From an uncultured Clostridia bacterium (lineage in GTDB: Bacteria > Bacillota > Clostridia > Christensenellales > Borkfalkiaceae), in assembly GCA_947587085.1 (NCBI GenBank), contig CANPXX010000002.1:1-56562 (forward strand): a stretch of 56,562 bases of DNA, in the 5' to 3' direction. The notes beneath the pieces were generated by a model. It had not been told where the DNA came from, made no database searches, and was given only the letters and a program-made list of their open reading frames with translations. The position numbers were made by a program, and so were the translations under genes. This document shows positions 40,544 to 47,707 of the stretch, piece by piece. Numbering within the stretch: position 1 is the first letter of the stretch; every line of letters starts with the position of its first letter.

Positions 40544-40600
40544 ATTATAGGGAAAACGGAGGGGGACGCGGGCGGGGAATGCGTCTATTTTCGTCGAAAA
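40544..40600 (-). promoter_or_regulatory. Possible spoIIE promoter with Spo0A-box-like site
   Basis: Minus-strand TATAAT (40549-40544) without a good -35 box. About 40 nt upstream is TTCGACGAA (40590-40598), differing by one base from the Spo0A box (TTCGACA or TGTCGAA) on each strand. In Bacillus spoIIE is Spo0A-activated, which is the basis for the proposal. Confidence 0.4.
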
Positions 40601-40633
40601 AGCGCGGGGACCCGCGCCGAAGCTCCTCGCGCA

Positions 40634-40662
40634 AAAGAAACCCCCGCGCAACCGCACGGGGG
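40634..40662 (-). terminator. Terminator of the tiny-ORF transcript
   Basis: Minus strand: CCCCC arm (40662-40658), inner pairs, GGGGG arm (40645-40641), then TTTCTTTT. It lies 15 nt after the last tiny ORF and about 115 nt before the spoIIE start, so it could also attenuate read-through into spoIIE. Confidence 0.75.
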
Positions 40663-40677
40663 AACTCTATCGGATCG

Positions 40678-40842
40678 TTATTCAGTTGTGTCGGGCAGAT
40701 CTTCCGCTCCCGTACCCTGCATTTGTTCCGCGGTGAACCTTCCGCTCCGTTCGTCCGCCACCGGTTGCGTCCTTACGGTGCATCTTGTTCGCTGTTCCGC
40801 TTCCCGGAAATTCGGGTGGGGGAGGGGACTGATCGACTTCAC
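40678..40842 (-). CDS. Tiny ORF 5 of the chain (54 residues)
   Basis: Starts with GTG whose bases overlap the stop of tiny ORF 4 (GTGA); an in-frame ATG lies 21 nt further upstream (40863). The product is hydrophilic, with no signal peptide or membrane segment, starting VKSISPLPHP and ending GAEDLPDTTE. Unrecognised. Longest of the chain and last before the terminator. Confidence 0.5.
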   Translation of the reverse strand: MKSISPLPHPNFREAEQRTRCTVRTQPVADERSGRFTAEQMQGTGAEDLPDTTE

Positions 40843-40889
40843 CTGATCGTTGGGATGACCCATTGCGGTTTTGCTTCTTCCGCGCTCAT
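40839..40889 (-). CDS. Tiny ORF 4 of the chain (16 residues)
   Basis: MSAEEAKPQWVIPTIR; start and stop overlap the neighbours (ATGA before, GTGA after). No ribosome site of its own, so translation would depend on termination-reinitiation. Confidence 0.5.
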   Translation of the reverse strand: MSAEEAKPQWVIPTIR

Positions 40890-40909
40890 GCTACGGGAAG
40901 TCGCCTCAT
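40886..40909 (-). CDS. Tiny ORF 3 of the chain (7 residues)
   Basis: MRRLPVA, joined by ATGA overlaps to ORF 2 and ORF 4. Too short to be meaningful alone; reported because of the unbroken chain. Confidence 0.4.
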   Translation of the reverse strand: MRRLPVA

Positions 40910-40938
40910 GCTTCCGCCCCTTTCAAAAAGTGGTACAT
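40906..40938 (-). CDS. Tiny ORF 2 of the chain (10 residues)
   Basis: MYHFLKGAEA. Preceded by AAGGAGG with an 8-9 nt spacer, a near-perfect ribosome site that begins at the ORF 1 stop codon. Confidence 0.55.
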   Translation of the reverse strand: MYHFLKGAEA

Positions 40939-40953
40939 TGGTCTGTCCTCCTT

Positions 40954-40989
40954 TTAGGCGATCGCCTGCCTGCAAAAGAGTTTTGTCAT
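40954..40989 (-). CDS. Tiny ORF 1 of the chain (11 residues)
   Basis: MTKLFCRQAIA. GGGAGG lies 9 nt upstream. The ribosome site is in the 10-nt loop, and the start codon in the stem, of a perfect 7-bp hairpin CATATCG/CGATATG (40987-40993, 41004-41010), so initiation may be gated by RNA folding. Confidence 0.55.
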   Translation of the reverse strand: MTKLFCRQAIA

Positions 40990-41165
40990 ATCGTTGTACC
41001 TCCCGATATGATTTTTTGCGGGAACCTTGCCGACCTCATTCGGCTCCCCTGCGATTGCGGACTTTCCCGTCCGTGCTCTCAGTTTGTTCCGGTTGGTTTA
41101 CTTGCCCATCGGAGTGCCCCGCCTTGTCAAAGAATAACATTTCATGAAAGTTATTTTCTTTTTCT
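40990..41165 (-). ncRNA. Structured leader of the tiny-ORF transcript
   Basis: About 175 nt between the predicted start site and tiny ORF 1. Hairpins visible on the minus strand: CGGAC/GTCCG (41073-41069 with 41062-41058) around a GGGAAA-type loop, a longer GGGGA-GCCGA ... TCGGC ... TTCCC stem (41049-41020), and the ribosome-site hairpin. It matches no riboswitch class that I know. Confidence 0.45.
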
Positions 41166-41171
41166 GCCTTT

Positions 41172-41199
41172 ATTATAGCATGGAATTCCGATCTGTCAA
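41172..41199 (-). promoter_or_regulatory. Consensus promoter of the tiny-ORF transcript
   Basis: Minus strand TTGACA (41199-41194), 16-nt spacer, TATAAT (41177-41172), perfect in both boxes, just after the gerC stop. It drives a transcript distinct from the germination operon, with a start near 41165. Confidence 0.85.
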
Positions 41200-41230
41200 G
41201 AGTTTTCCGAAAAATTTTTCGAAATTTTTT

Positions 41231-42406
41231 TCAGTGCATGGAGACGACCTTCGTCTCGATGTGCGGGACGATGGCGGGGAGGAGGTCGTCCTTCCATTCG
41301 GCGTAGCGGCGGAGGGAGGAGCGGTACAGCGAGCGGCGGAGGAAGAACACGTCGCACCCGGCGGCGCGGCTCCGCTCGAAGAGCGCGCCGACGCTCTCAG
41401 AAAGAACGCGCTCGGCGCTTTCGAGCACCTCTTGGGGGACCACGTCGGAGGCGACGTCCTCGATGGGCGCGGCGAGCCCGCGGCAGCACAGCCGCACCTT
41501 CACGCGCAGGGAGAGCTTCACGGAGGGACCGCCGTCCATCGAGAGGGAGGCGCCCCCGTCGTCCTCGAGCACGGTGAGGGTGACGGGCTCGCCTTTCTCC
41601 TCGGCGGAGAAGGTGCCCGAGAACACGTTGCCTTGCAAAAGGCTGAGCGCGAAGGTCTGTTCGGGCGGGAGGACGTCCACGAGCTTGCCCTTGGAAAAGA
41701 GGGCGGTCTCCTGCGCCGTGTAGATGTTCTGCGGCGTTTGTTCCCCGCCGCCGCCCCCCTGCGAGCCGCCCGCCGCCTGCTGTTCCCCCTCCTGACGGAT
41801 GGCGCGGAGATAGGGAAGGTATCCGCTCTCCGAGGCGCCGTAGTGGTCGATGGCGAAGTCTTTGAGCGAGTTCGGAAGGGTGGCGCCCGACTTCACGGAG
41901 GCGTCCGAGAACAGCTTGGTGATGGCGAGCGACGAGGCGTCGTCGATGGCGCTCTGCGAGGAGATGAGCTCGCCCGCCTTCCCCTCGCATGCGGCGATGA
42001 GACAGCTGTCAGGCATGTATTCGTTGCGGAGGAAGTAATTGAGGGCGGCGAAGGCGTCCTCCTTCGCGGCGTCCTCCCCGAGCACCACGAGGTTGCAGAA
42101 CACGAGCTTGGGCACCCAGCCCGTCACCGCTTCGAGCTCGGTGAGGCAGTCGGAGACGGTCGCGCCCTTGGTCTCGATCTCCACGCTGGAGGTGCCGCCC
42201 GTCGTGCGGTCGCTCCCCTTGGGCACGGCGATCTGGGTGGTCAGGCTGTATCCGTCCCCCGCGCGGTCGATGCCCACGGCGAGGATGATCGCCGTCTTTT
42301 GGATGTCCACGAGCCCGAAGTCGTTGGAGAAGAAGGCGAAGATGACGACCGCCGCGAGCAGGACGTACAGTTTCATGGGGATGGTTTTGAGAAATCTACT
42401 TTGCAT
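41231..42406 (-). CDS. gerC: Spore germination protein GerC-like (Ger(x)C)
   Basis: 391 residues of the Ger(x)C family, the third subunit of GerA-type nutrient germinant receptors. Family features: VDIQKTAIILAVGIDRAGDGYSLTTQIAVP, ATVSDCLTELEAVTGWVPKLVFCNLVVLGED, and the C-terminal domain with LSLRVKVRLCCRG. Unlike most GerC proteins, no lipobox cysteine follows the N-terminal hydrophobic segment (about 12-30), so it seems anchored by a transmembrane helix. A glycine-rich loop (GGSQGGGGGEQ) is at about residue 215. Overlaps gerB by 11 nt. Confidence 0.9.
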   Translation of the reverse strand: MQSRFLKTIPMKLYVLLAAVVIFAFFSNDFGLVDIQKTAIILAVGIDRAGDGYSLTTQIAVPKGSDRTTGGTSSVEIETKGATVSDCLTELEAVTGWVPKLVFCNLVVLGEDAAKEDAFAALNYFLRNEYMPDSCLIAACEGKAGELISSQSAIDDASSLAITKLFSDASVKSGATLPNSLKDFAIDHYGASESGYLPYLRAIRQEGEQQAAGGSQGGGGGEQTPQNIYTAQETALFSKGKLVDVLPPEQTFALSLLQGNVFSGTFSAEEKGEPVTLTVLEDDGGASLSMDGGPSVKLSLRVKVRLCCRGLAAPIEDVASDVVPQEVLESAERVLSESVGALFERSRAAGCDVFFLRRSLYRSSLRRYAEWKDDLLPAIVPHIETKVVSMH

Positions 42407-43463
42407 GGTCCCTCCTGAGAAGCAGAGAAAGGGCGGGCACGAGGACGGTGAACACGGGGTACACCCACACGAGCGCGCCCGTCACGGCGAAGAGCACCTC
42501 GCCGAAGCGGTAGTCGAGCAGGACGGAGAGCGTGAAGAGGATGGCGGCGAAGGCGACGGAGAGGAGGGTGGGGAGATAGGGTCTGCGCCCGAACGCCTCG
42601 TTCACGCACTCCACGCACGCCTGTACGGGCATGGCGCAGTAGAACGCCATGACGAGGGCGAGCGCGAAGATGAAGAGGTAGTCGATGCGCCCGAGCACGG
42701 TGATGCCCGAGAAGTACTTGCTCGTCTTGGTGAAGGCGAAGAGCTGGTTGACGGAGGTCTCGGCAAAGACGCCGTAGAAGGTCGCGAGGAAGAAGAGGGC
42801 GACGGCGGCGCCCGCCAGATAGCACAGCGTCCCCTTCCACGCGATGCCCTTCTCATAGTCGATCTTCCCGAGGAGGGGGAGAAGGAGGGCGCTGTCGAAG
42901 AACCAGCTCGCCGCGGTGCGGAGCGCTTCGAAGAATCCCGCCTTCCCCGCGCCGACGGGGAGGAGGGCGGCGTAGTCCGCCGACCCGACCGAGAGGAGGA
43001 GCACCCCCGCCATCCCCGCGATCGCGATGGGGGCGAGCACGTCCCACACCCGCCCGAACCCCGCGAGCGGCTTGGCGCACAGGAACGCCGCGAAGAGGAA
43101 GAAGGGGGAGAAGGCGACGAGCGAGGGGAGGGTGTCGTAGAACACGCTCTGCACGAACAGCTTCTGTTCGAGGAGGGGCAGAAGCGCCGCGAAAAGCAGG
43201 AAGAGGGCGAAGAGGCAGATGACGATCTTCGCCGCGATCTTGCCGAAGGTATCTTCGAGCAGTTCGTAGAAGCTCTTGCCGCACTTCACGAGGAGGAGGA
43301 CGCAAAAGACGAGGAGCGCCTGTACGAGGAAGTGGACGGCGGCGGGGAAGATGAGATCGTTCTTCGCGAACTCGGCGAGGCGGGCGGGGAGCAAAACGAT
43401 CTTCCCGACGGGCGCCACGCAGGCGAGGAAAAAGAAGAGCTGGCGGGGGGAGATCCTGTTCAT
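42396..43463 (-). CDS. gerB: Spore germination permease GerB-like
   Basis: 355 residues with about ten transmembrane segments, of the endospore germination permease family (APC superfamily). It starts MNRISPRQLFFFLACVAPVGKI, close to the family's ISxxQ start, and has SGITVLGRIDYLFIFALAL late in the protein. GerB is the germinant-binding subunit of the receptor in the inner spore membrane. Its ATG overlaps the gerA stop. Confidence 0.92.
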   Translation of the reverse strand: MNRISPRQLFFFLACVAPVGKIVLLPARLAEFAKNDLIFPAAVHFLVQALLVFCVLLLVKCGKSFYELLEDTFGKIAAKIVICLFALFLLFAALLPLLEQKLFVQSVFYDTLPSLVAFSPFFLFAAFLCAKPLAGFGRVWDVLAPIAIAGMAGVLLLSVGSADYAALLPVGAGKAGFFEALRTAASWFFDSALLLPLLGKIDYEKGIAWKGTLCYLAGAAVALFFLATFYGVFAETSVNQLFAFTKTSKYFSGITVLGRIDYLFIFALALVMAFYCAMPVQACVECVNEAFGRRPYLPTLLSVAFAAILFTLSVLLDYRFGEVLFAVTGALVWVYPVFTVLVPALSLLLRRDHAK

Positions 43464-44890
43464 TTGAGCCTCCTTTTGTTCGGGCTCTTCAACACCTTGG
43501 GGCGGGTGGGAAGGGAGCCGAGGTTGTATTTGATAACGCTGTCGCGCAGGTCTTTCCCGATCAGCGGGGAGAAGGGCGCGAAGAGCGGCGTGCGGAAGTT
43601 CTCCGTCGTCACGAGGTAGAGGAAGCAGAAGGCGGTCAGCAAGATGATGCCGTAGGTGCCCACGCTCCCCGCCACGAGGAGCATCGCGAGGCGGAGCACG
43701 CTCGTCTGTTCGATGAGGTTGGGCACGGCGTACAGCCCGATGCCCGAGAAGGCGATGATGATGATGGCGGGCGTGGAGACGAAGCCCGCGCTCACCGCCG
43801 TCTCCCCGAGGACGAGCGCTCCCACCACCGAGAGCGCCATGCCGACGTATTTGGGCATGCGGATGCTCGCCTCGTTCAGCACTTCGAGGACGAGGAGGAC
43901 GAGGAGCATTTCGAGGGAGGGGGAGAAGGGGATGTCGCGGATGCTCCCCGCAATGGTGAGGAGGAGCCGCACGGGGAAGAGCTGGAGCTTGAAGAGCTGG
44001 GCAGCCACATAGAAGGCGGGCAGATAGATAGCGACGAGGAGGGCGAACAGCCGCAGAAGCCGCGTAAAGGTGGCGCGGTAGGGGGGCACGAAGTAGTCCT
44101 CGCTCGATTGGAAGTCCTCGATGAGAAGATAGGGCACCGTGAGGGCGATGGGGGAACCGTCCACGATGAGCCCCACCCGCCCTTCGGCGAGCTTGGCGCA
44201 GAAGATGTCGGGCTTCTCCGTCGTGCCCACCTGCTTGACGAGGGAGTAGGGGCGGGAGGAGAGGAAGTGGGTGAGATAGGAAGAGTCGGGGACGATGTCG
44301 ATGTCGATCTCTCCGAGCTTGGCGCGCACCTCGTCCACCACCTCCCGTTCGGCGGTGCCGTCGAGATAGCAGACCGCCACCGACGTGCGGGAGCGCCTTC
44401 CCACCTCCGCGGTCTCGATGCGCAGTTCGCCCGTCTTGAAGCGGCGGCGGATGAGGGAGGTGTTCGTCTTCATGTCCTCGATGAATCCCTCGCGCGGACC
44501 CTTGACGGCGACGTCGGTGGAGGGCTCGGCGATGGCGCGGGTGAACACCTTTTTGGTGCCCGTCACGATCGCCTCGTCCATTCCCTCCCATAAGACGGCG
44601 GGATTTCCCGCGAGGATCTCCTGCGCGAGCTCGTCGAGGGCGCGCACCTTCTTCATCTCGGGCGAGGTGATGTGCCTCCCGACTTCCTCCGCCTTGGGCT
44701 CGCCCGCAAAGCGGGAGAGGGGGCGGATGACCTGCTCCCCGAGGAGCTCCTTGTCCGTCACGGGATCGGCAAACACGCAGGTGAACGCCGTCTTTTCGGA
44801 GCGGAAGGAGAAGGTGAGGATGTCCTCGGCGGGAAGCAGCTTTTTGAGCGCCTCCGTCGTCTTGGCGAGGTCTTTGCTCACGTTTTTCAT
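43460..44890 (-). CDS. gerA: Spore germination protein GerA-like
   Basis: 476 residues. The N-terminal soluble half (about 1-260) carries CYLDGTAEREVVDEVRAKLGEIDIDIVPDSSYL, LIEDFQSSEDYFVPPYRATFTRLLR; the C-terminal half has five to six transmembrane segments and ends in a basic tail (LPTRPKVLKSPNKRRLK). It forms the channel-like A subunit of the germinant receptor. The ATG at 44890 lacks a ribosome site; a sigma-G-like promoter ends 6 nt upstream, so the mRNA is probably leaderless. The gerA-gerB-gerC order is standard. Confidence 0.94.
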   Translation of the reverse strand: MKNVSKDLAKTTEALKKLLPAEDILTFSFRSEKTAFTCVFADPVTDKELLGEQVIRPLSRFAGEPKAEEVGRHITSPEMKKVRALDELAQEILAGNPAVLWEGMDEAIVTGTKKVFTRAIAEPSTDVAVKGPREGFIEDMKTNTSLIRRRFKTGELRIETAEVGRRSRTSVAVCYLDGTAEREVVDEVRAKLGEIDIDIVPDSSYLTHFLSSRPYSLVKQVGTTEKPDIFCAKLAEGRVGLIVDGSPIALTVPYLLIEDFQSSEDYFVPPYRATFTRLLRLFALLVAIYLPAFYVAAQLFKLQLFPVRLLLTIAGSIRDIPFSPSLEMLLVLLVLEVLNEASIRMPKYVGMALSVVGALVLGETAVSAGFVSTPAIIIIAFSGIGLYAVPNLIEQTSVLRLAMLLVAGSVGTYGIILLTAFCFLYLVTTENFRTPLFAPFSPLIGKDLRDSVIKYNLGSLPTRPKVLKSPNKRRLK

Positions 44891-44896
44891 AAAAGG

Positions 44897-44924
44897 AGTA
44901 TGAGGCGCCCGCGGCTTTTTATGC
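44897..44924 (-). promoter_or_regulatory. Sigma-G-like promoter of gerABC
   Basis: Minus strand GCATA (44924-44920), 17-nt spacer, CATACT (44902-44897). Sigma-G promoters have GHATR and CATNNTA boxes about 17-18 nt apart, and gerA operons are sigma-G-dependent in Bacillus. The start codon follows 6 nt after the -10 box. Confidence 0.65.
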
Positions 44925-44935
44925 GGGAAACGAAA

Positions 44936-44958
44936 CCTCCCCCGCGGCGCGGGGGAGG
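44936..44958 (-). terminator. Terminator between the 177-residue protein gene and gerA
   Basis: Palindrome with 11-bp arms CCTCCCCCGCG/CGCGGGGGAGG followed on the minus strand by TTTCGTTT. It isolates the gerABC operon from the gene upstream. Confidence 0.75.
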
Positions 44959-44964
44959 AAGGGC

Positions 44965-45498
44965 TCACGCCCTTTTTAGGGAAGCGCACACCGCGGCGAG
45001 GAGCTTTGCATAGAGCGCGAGCTCCTCCTCCCCGAGGGGCGGATCGGCGAAGGTGCGGAGGACGTCTTTCAGCCGCTCCGCCGCGCTCTCCGCGGGCTCG
45101 GGGAGGTACGCTTCGTACAGCGCTTCCGCCGCCGCTTCCCTGTTTCCGTCCGGGACCAGCCCTTCGAGCAGGGGATAGAGCGGGGAGAGCCCCTTCCCGC
45201 GCACGAATTGCTCATACGCGACGTAGTACAGCGTGGAGGCGCATCCGCACCCGAATCCCCCCTCCAGCGTGAAGAGGATGTCTTGCAGGAAGGGGGCGGG
45301 GGAGAGCGTCATGACGGCGCGGTACACCGCGTAGAAGAGGACGCCGAGCGCGAAGGGAAGGAGCACGAATACCTTCCTCGGACAGCGCTTCATGATCGTC
45401 CGTTTGAGCAGGGACACGAGCAGCGTGATCCCGAGCGCGAGGAGGAGCACGTCCGCTCCATAGAGGCGGAACGCGCCCAACGCTTGAAGAAGAGTCAT
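44965..45498 (-). CDS. Membrane protein of unknown function next to germination and sporulation genes
   Basis: 177 residues, not recognised. Two transmembrane segments (about 14-32 and 42-62), a possible third hydrophobic patch with GGFGCGCASTLYYVAYEQF (about 80-99), then a helical acidic cytoplasmic domain (about 105-177). AAGGAG precedes the ATG at 45498. It is divergent from yqfC and ends at a terminator before gerA. A sporulation role is suggested only by position. Confidence 0.7.
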   Translation of the reverse strand: MTLLQALGAFRLYGADVLLLALGITLLVSLLKRTIMKRCPRKVFVLLPFALGVLFYAVYRAVMTLSPAPFLQDILFTLEGGFGCGCASTLYYVAYEQFVRGKGLSPLYPLLEGLVPDGNREAAAEALYEAYLPEPAESAAERLKDVLRTFADPPLGEEELALYAKLLAAVCASLKRA

Positions 45499-45604
45499 AT
45501 CCAAACTCCTTTTCACCCGTCGCACTCCGATGATAGCACAGCCGCGGGCAGAAGGGGGCGCAGACTGCCGAAAATCGCGCACAGAATGAGTCCGTGCGCT
45601 TCCG

Positions 45605-45612
45605 CATACAAT
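45605..45612 (+). promoter_or_regulatory. Sigma-E-like -10 box of the yqfC operon
   Basis: CATACAAT matches the sigma-E -10 consensus (CATACANT) exactly. A weak -35 candidate (GAATGA) lies about 15 nt upstream. The ATG at 45620 is 7 nt after the box, so the mRNA should begin at or next to it. yqfC-yqfD are sigma-E genes in Bacillus. Confidence 0.65.
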
Positions 45613-45619
45613 AGAAGCG

Positions 45620-45877
45620 ATGAGATTGATGGCGGAGATCATGCGCGTCCTCCATGCGGACGGCGACGGCACGCGCGTGCAATACACGGTGGTGGACGGG
45701 AAGGGCGGATACTTCCAGAACGTGAAGCGTCTCGCCGAATTTTCCGCGACGGAGGTCGTGCTCCGCGGGCGGAAGGGGGGCGTGCGCGTCGCGGGGCGGG
45801 GGCTGAGCATCGGCAGGTACGGCGCGGGCGACGCGGCGGTGTACGGCGACGTGATCTCGGTCACGAGGGAGGAATGA
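45620..45877 (+). CDS. yqfC: Sporulation protein YqfC (YabP/YqfC family)
   Basis: 85 residues, a small beta-rich protein of the YabP/YqfC family made in the mother cell. Features: GKGGYFQNVKRLAEFSATEVVLRGRKGGVRVAGRGLSIGRYGAGDAAVYGDVISV. The partner yqfD starts right after the stop (TGAATG), as in other spore formers. The start is probably leaderless from the sigma-E-like promoter. Confidence 0.85.
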   Translation: MRLMAEIMRVLHADGDGTRVQYTVVDGKGGYFQNVKRLAEFSATEVVLRGRKGGVRVAGRGLSIGRYGAGDAAVYGDVISVTREE

Positions 45878-46735
45878 ATGGCAGGCGCCGTGGAATTGAC
45901 GGTGGAGGGGCTCGGCGTGCACCGCGTCCTCGAAAAGCTCGCGCGGGCGGGCGTGGAGACCCTCCTCGCCGAACCCGTGCAAAAAAACGTCCTGAAAGTG
46001 CGCATCCGCGGGAAAGACCGTAAAAAAGTTTTTGCAATTTTGCGGGGTTCGTGTTATAATATAAAAAAAGTCCGCTATCTCGGCGCGGAGCGCGCCGTGC
46101 GCGCCCTCGTCCGCGGGGCGGGGCTCGCCTTCGGCGTCCTCTTTTTCCTCGTCGCCGTCCCCCTCGCCGAGAGCCGCGTGCTGCGCGTGAACGTCGTGGG
46201 AAACGGCGCATACTATGAAAGGGAGGTGCGCGCCATCCTCGCGCGTGCGGGCGTGAAAGAATTTTCCGCCATGCCATCGCAGACGGGGGCGCTCTCCGCC
46301 GAGATTCTCTCCCTTCCCCGCGTGGAGTTCTGCTCCTTTCACACGGCGGGCGGCGTGCTCACCGTGGAAGTGCGGGTGAGCGACGAGGCGCCCGCCCTCT
46401 CGGGCGAACCGCTTCTCGCGCCCGTGCGCGGCGTGGTGGAGGAACTCGTGGTGGTGCGCGGCACCGCCCTCGTCTCCGTCGGCGACGCCGTGGAGGCGGG
46501 TCAGGCGGTGGTCGGGAATTTCACGCTCTCGGGGGAGGAACGGCGCCCCGCCGCGGTCATCGCGCGGGTCACGGTGCGGACGGAGATCGCGCGGGAATAT
46601 GCGCTCGGCGAGCGCGAGGCGCGCGCACAGGCGGCGCTCGACTTCGGGGACGCCGCGCTCACATGGAGAAAAACGGACGGAGGTTGGTTCGCCGAGGGCA
46701 GTGCGCTCGTCACGGGGGCGATCAACTTCGACTGA
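45878..46735 (+). CDS. yqfD: Sporulation protein YqfD
   Basis: 285 residues. N-terminal cytosolic part (about 1-75), one transmembrane segment (about 82-103, AGLAFGVLFFLVAVPLAE), then a POTRA-like region with RVLRVNVVGNGAYYEREVRAILARAGVKEFS and a beta-rich end. YqfD is a mother-cell sporulation membrane protein. AGGGAGG precedes the ATG. It is shorter than the typical ~390 residues of the family. Confidence 0.88.
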   Translation: MAGAVELTVEGLGVHRVLEKLARAGVETLLAEPVQKNVLKVRIRGKDRKKVFAILRGSCYNIKKVRYLGAERAVRALVRGAGLAFGVLFFLVAVPLAESRVLRVNVVGNGAYYEREVRAILARAGVKEFSAMPSQTGALSAEILSLPRVEFCSFHTAGGVLTVEVRVSDEAPALSGEPLLAPVRGVVEELVVVRGTALVSVGDAVEAGQAVVGNFTLSGEERRPAAVIARVTVRTEIAREYALGEREARAQAALDFGDAALTWRKTDGGWFAEGSALVTGAINFD

Positions 46736-46744
46736 GGAGGAATT

Positions 46745-47707
46745 TTGACGGTCACGGTGGATACGGGCGCGCTGGACAAGCTCCAGCGGGTGCTCGGCGT
46801 ATTCGATGAAAACCTCGCCGTCCTCTCGCGCGAGCTGCATCTCACGGCGCGGGTGGAGGGGACTTCCATCCATCTCGAGGGCGAGGAGGAGGCGGCGCAC
46901 ATCGGCGCGGAGACTCTCAGGAGCCTTCTCGCCGTCGTCGAGGAGGGCGAGGAGATCGATAAGACCCGCCTTCTGTACTGCGTGGAGCTGGCGCGGGAGG
47001 GGCACGCCGCGGACATTGCGGGCGTGATGCACGGCGTCGTCGCCGTCTCGGCGCGCGGCAAGCCCGTCAAGTGCAAGACGGTCGGGCAGAAAAAGTATGT
47101 GGAGGCGGTCAAGTCGCACACCGTCACCTTCGGCGTGGGACCCGCCGGCACGGGCAAGACCTACCTCGCCGTGTGCCTCGCGGTCGCGGCGTACAAGAGC
47201 AAGGAGGTGGAGCGGATCATCCTCACCCGGCCCGCGGTGGAGGCGGGCGAGAAGCTCGGCTTCCTCCCGGGCGATCTGCAAACCAAGGTGGATCCCTACC
47301 TCCGCCCGCTGTACGACGCGCTCCAAGAGATGTTCGGTGCGGAGACGTATGCGAAGCTCATGGAGAAGGGGACCATCGAGGTGGCTCCCCTCGCCTACAT
47401 GCGCGGGCGCACCCTCTCGGACGCCTTCGTCATCCTCGACGAGGCGCAGAACGCCACCCGCGAACAGATGAAGATGTTCCTCACCCGTCTCGGGGAGGGG
47501 AGCAAAATGGTGGTCACGGGGGATCTCACCCAGACCGACCTCCCGGAGGGCAAGACGAGCGGGCTACGGCAAGCCGTCTCCCTCCTCAAAGGCGTGGAGG
47601 ACATCGCCGTGTGCACGCTGGGCGACAAGGACGTCGTTCGGCATCCGCTCGTCACGCGCATCGTGCGCGCCTATGAACGGGAAGAAAAACGGAGGAAGGA
47701 AAAATGA
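46745..47707 (+). CDS. phoH: PhoH-like ATPase
   Basis: 320 residues from a TTG start with GAGGAGG just upstream. P-loop ATPase of the PhoH family, linked to RNA metabolism. Walker A GPAGTGKTY (about residue 133), PAVEAGEKLGFLPGDLQTKVDPYLRPLYD, Walker B FVILDEAQNAT, GDLTQTDLPEGKTSGL. The stop overlaps the next start (ATGA). Gene order yqfC-yqfD-phoH-HD-ybeY-era is the usual Bacillota cluster. Confidence 0.95.
   Translation: MTVTVDTGALDKLQRVLGVFDENLAVLSRELHLTARVEGTSIHLEGEEEAAHIGAETLRSLLAVVEEGEEIDKTRLLYCVELAREGHAADIAGVMHGVVAVSARGKPVKCKTVGQKKYVEAVKSHTVTFGVGPAGTGKTYLAVCLAVAAYKSKEVERIILTRPAVEAGEKLGFLPGDLQTKVDPYLRPLYDALQEMFGAETYAKLMEKGTIEVAPLAYMRGRTLSDAFVILDEAQNATREQMKMFLTRLGEGSKMVVTGDLTQTDLPEGKTSGLRQAVSLLKGVEDIAVCTLGDKDVVRHPLVTRIVRAYEREEKRRKEK

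Larger units (their letters stand above)
40520..41230. other. 711-bp stretch without a long gene (spoIIE-gerC interval)
   Basis: Filled by the spoIIE promoter region, the terminator, five tiny ORFs, the structured leader and the promoter listed separately. The plus strand shows nothing convincing. An A/T palindrome (about 41206-41230) follows the gerC stop. Confidence 0.7.

Noticed and set aside
38303-40846. An 847-codon plus-strand open frame opposite spoIIE
   Set aside because: Shadow of spoIIE; the sense protein has a recognisable phosphatase domain, the antisense one is low-complexity Glu/Gly/Arg.
40637-41165. RNase P RNA, tmRNA or a degenerate group II intron for the structured minus-strand transcript
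   Set aside because: A GGAAAGTCCG-like string first suggested RNase P, but the conserved P4 and other blocks are missing; no tmRNA ends or tag frame; no intron domain V or reverse transcriptase.
40579-41178. A 199-codon plus-strand open frame between spoIIE and gerC
   Set aside because: No ribosome site or recognisable protein; it runs antisense to the tiny-ORF transcript, which has a better promoter and terminator.
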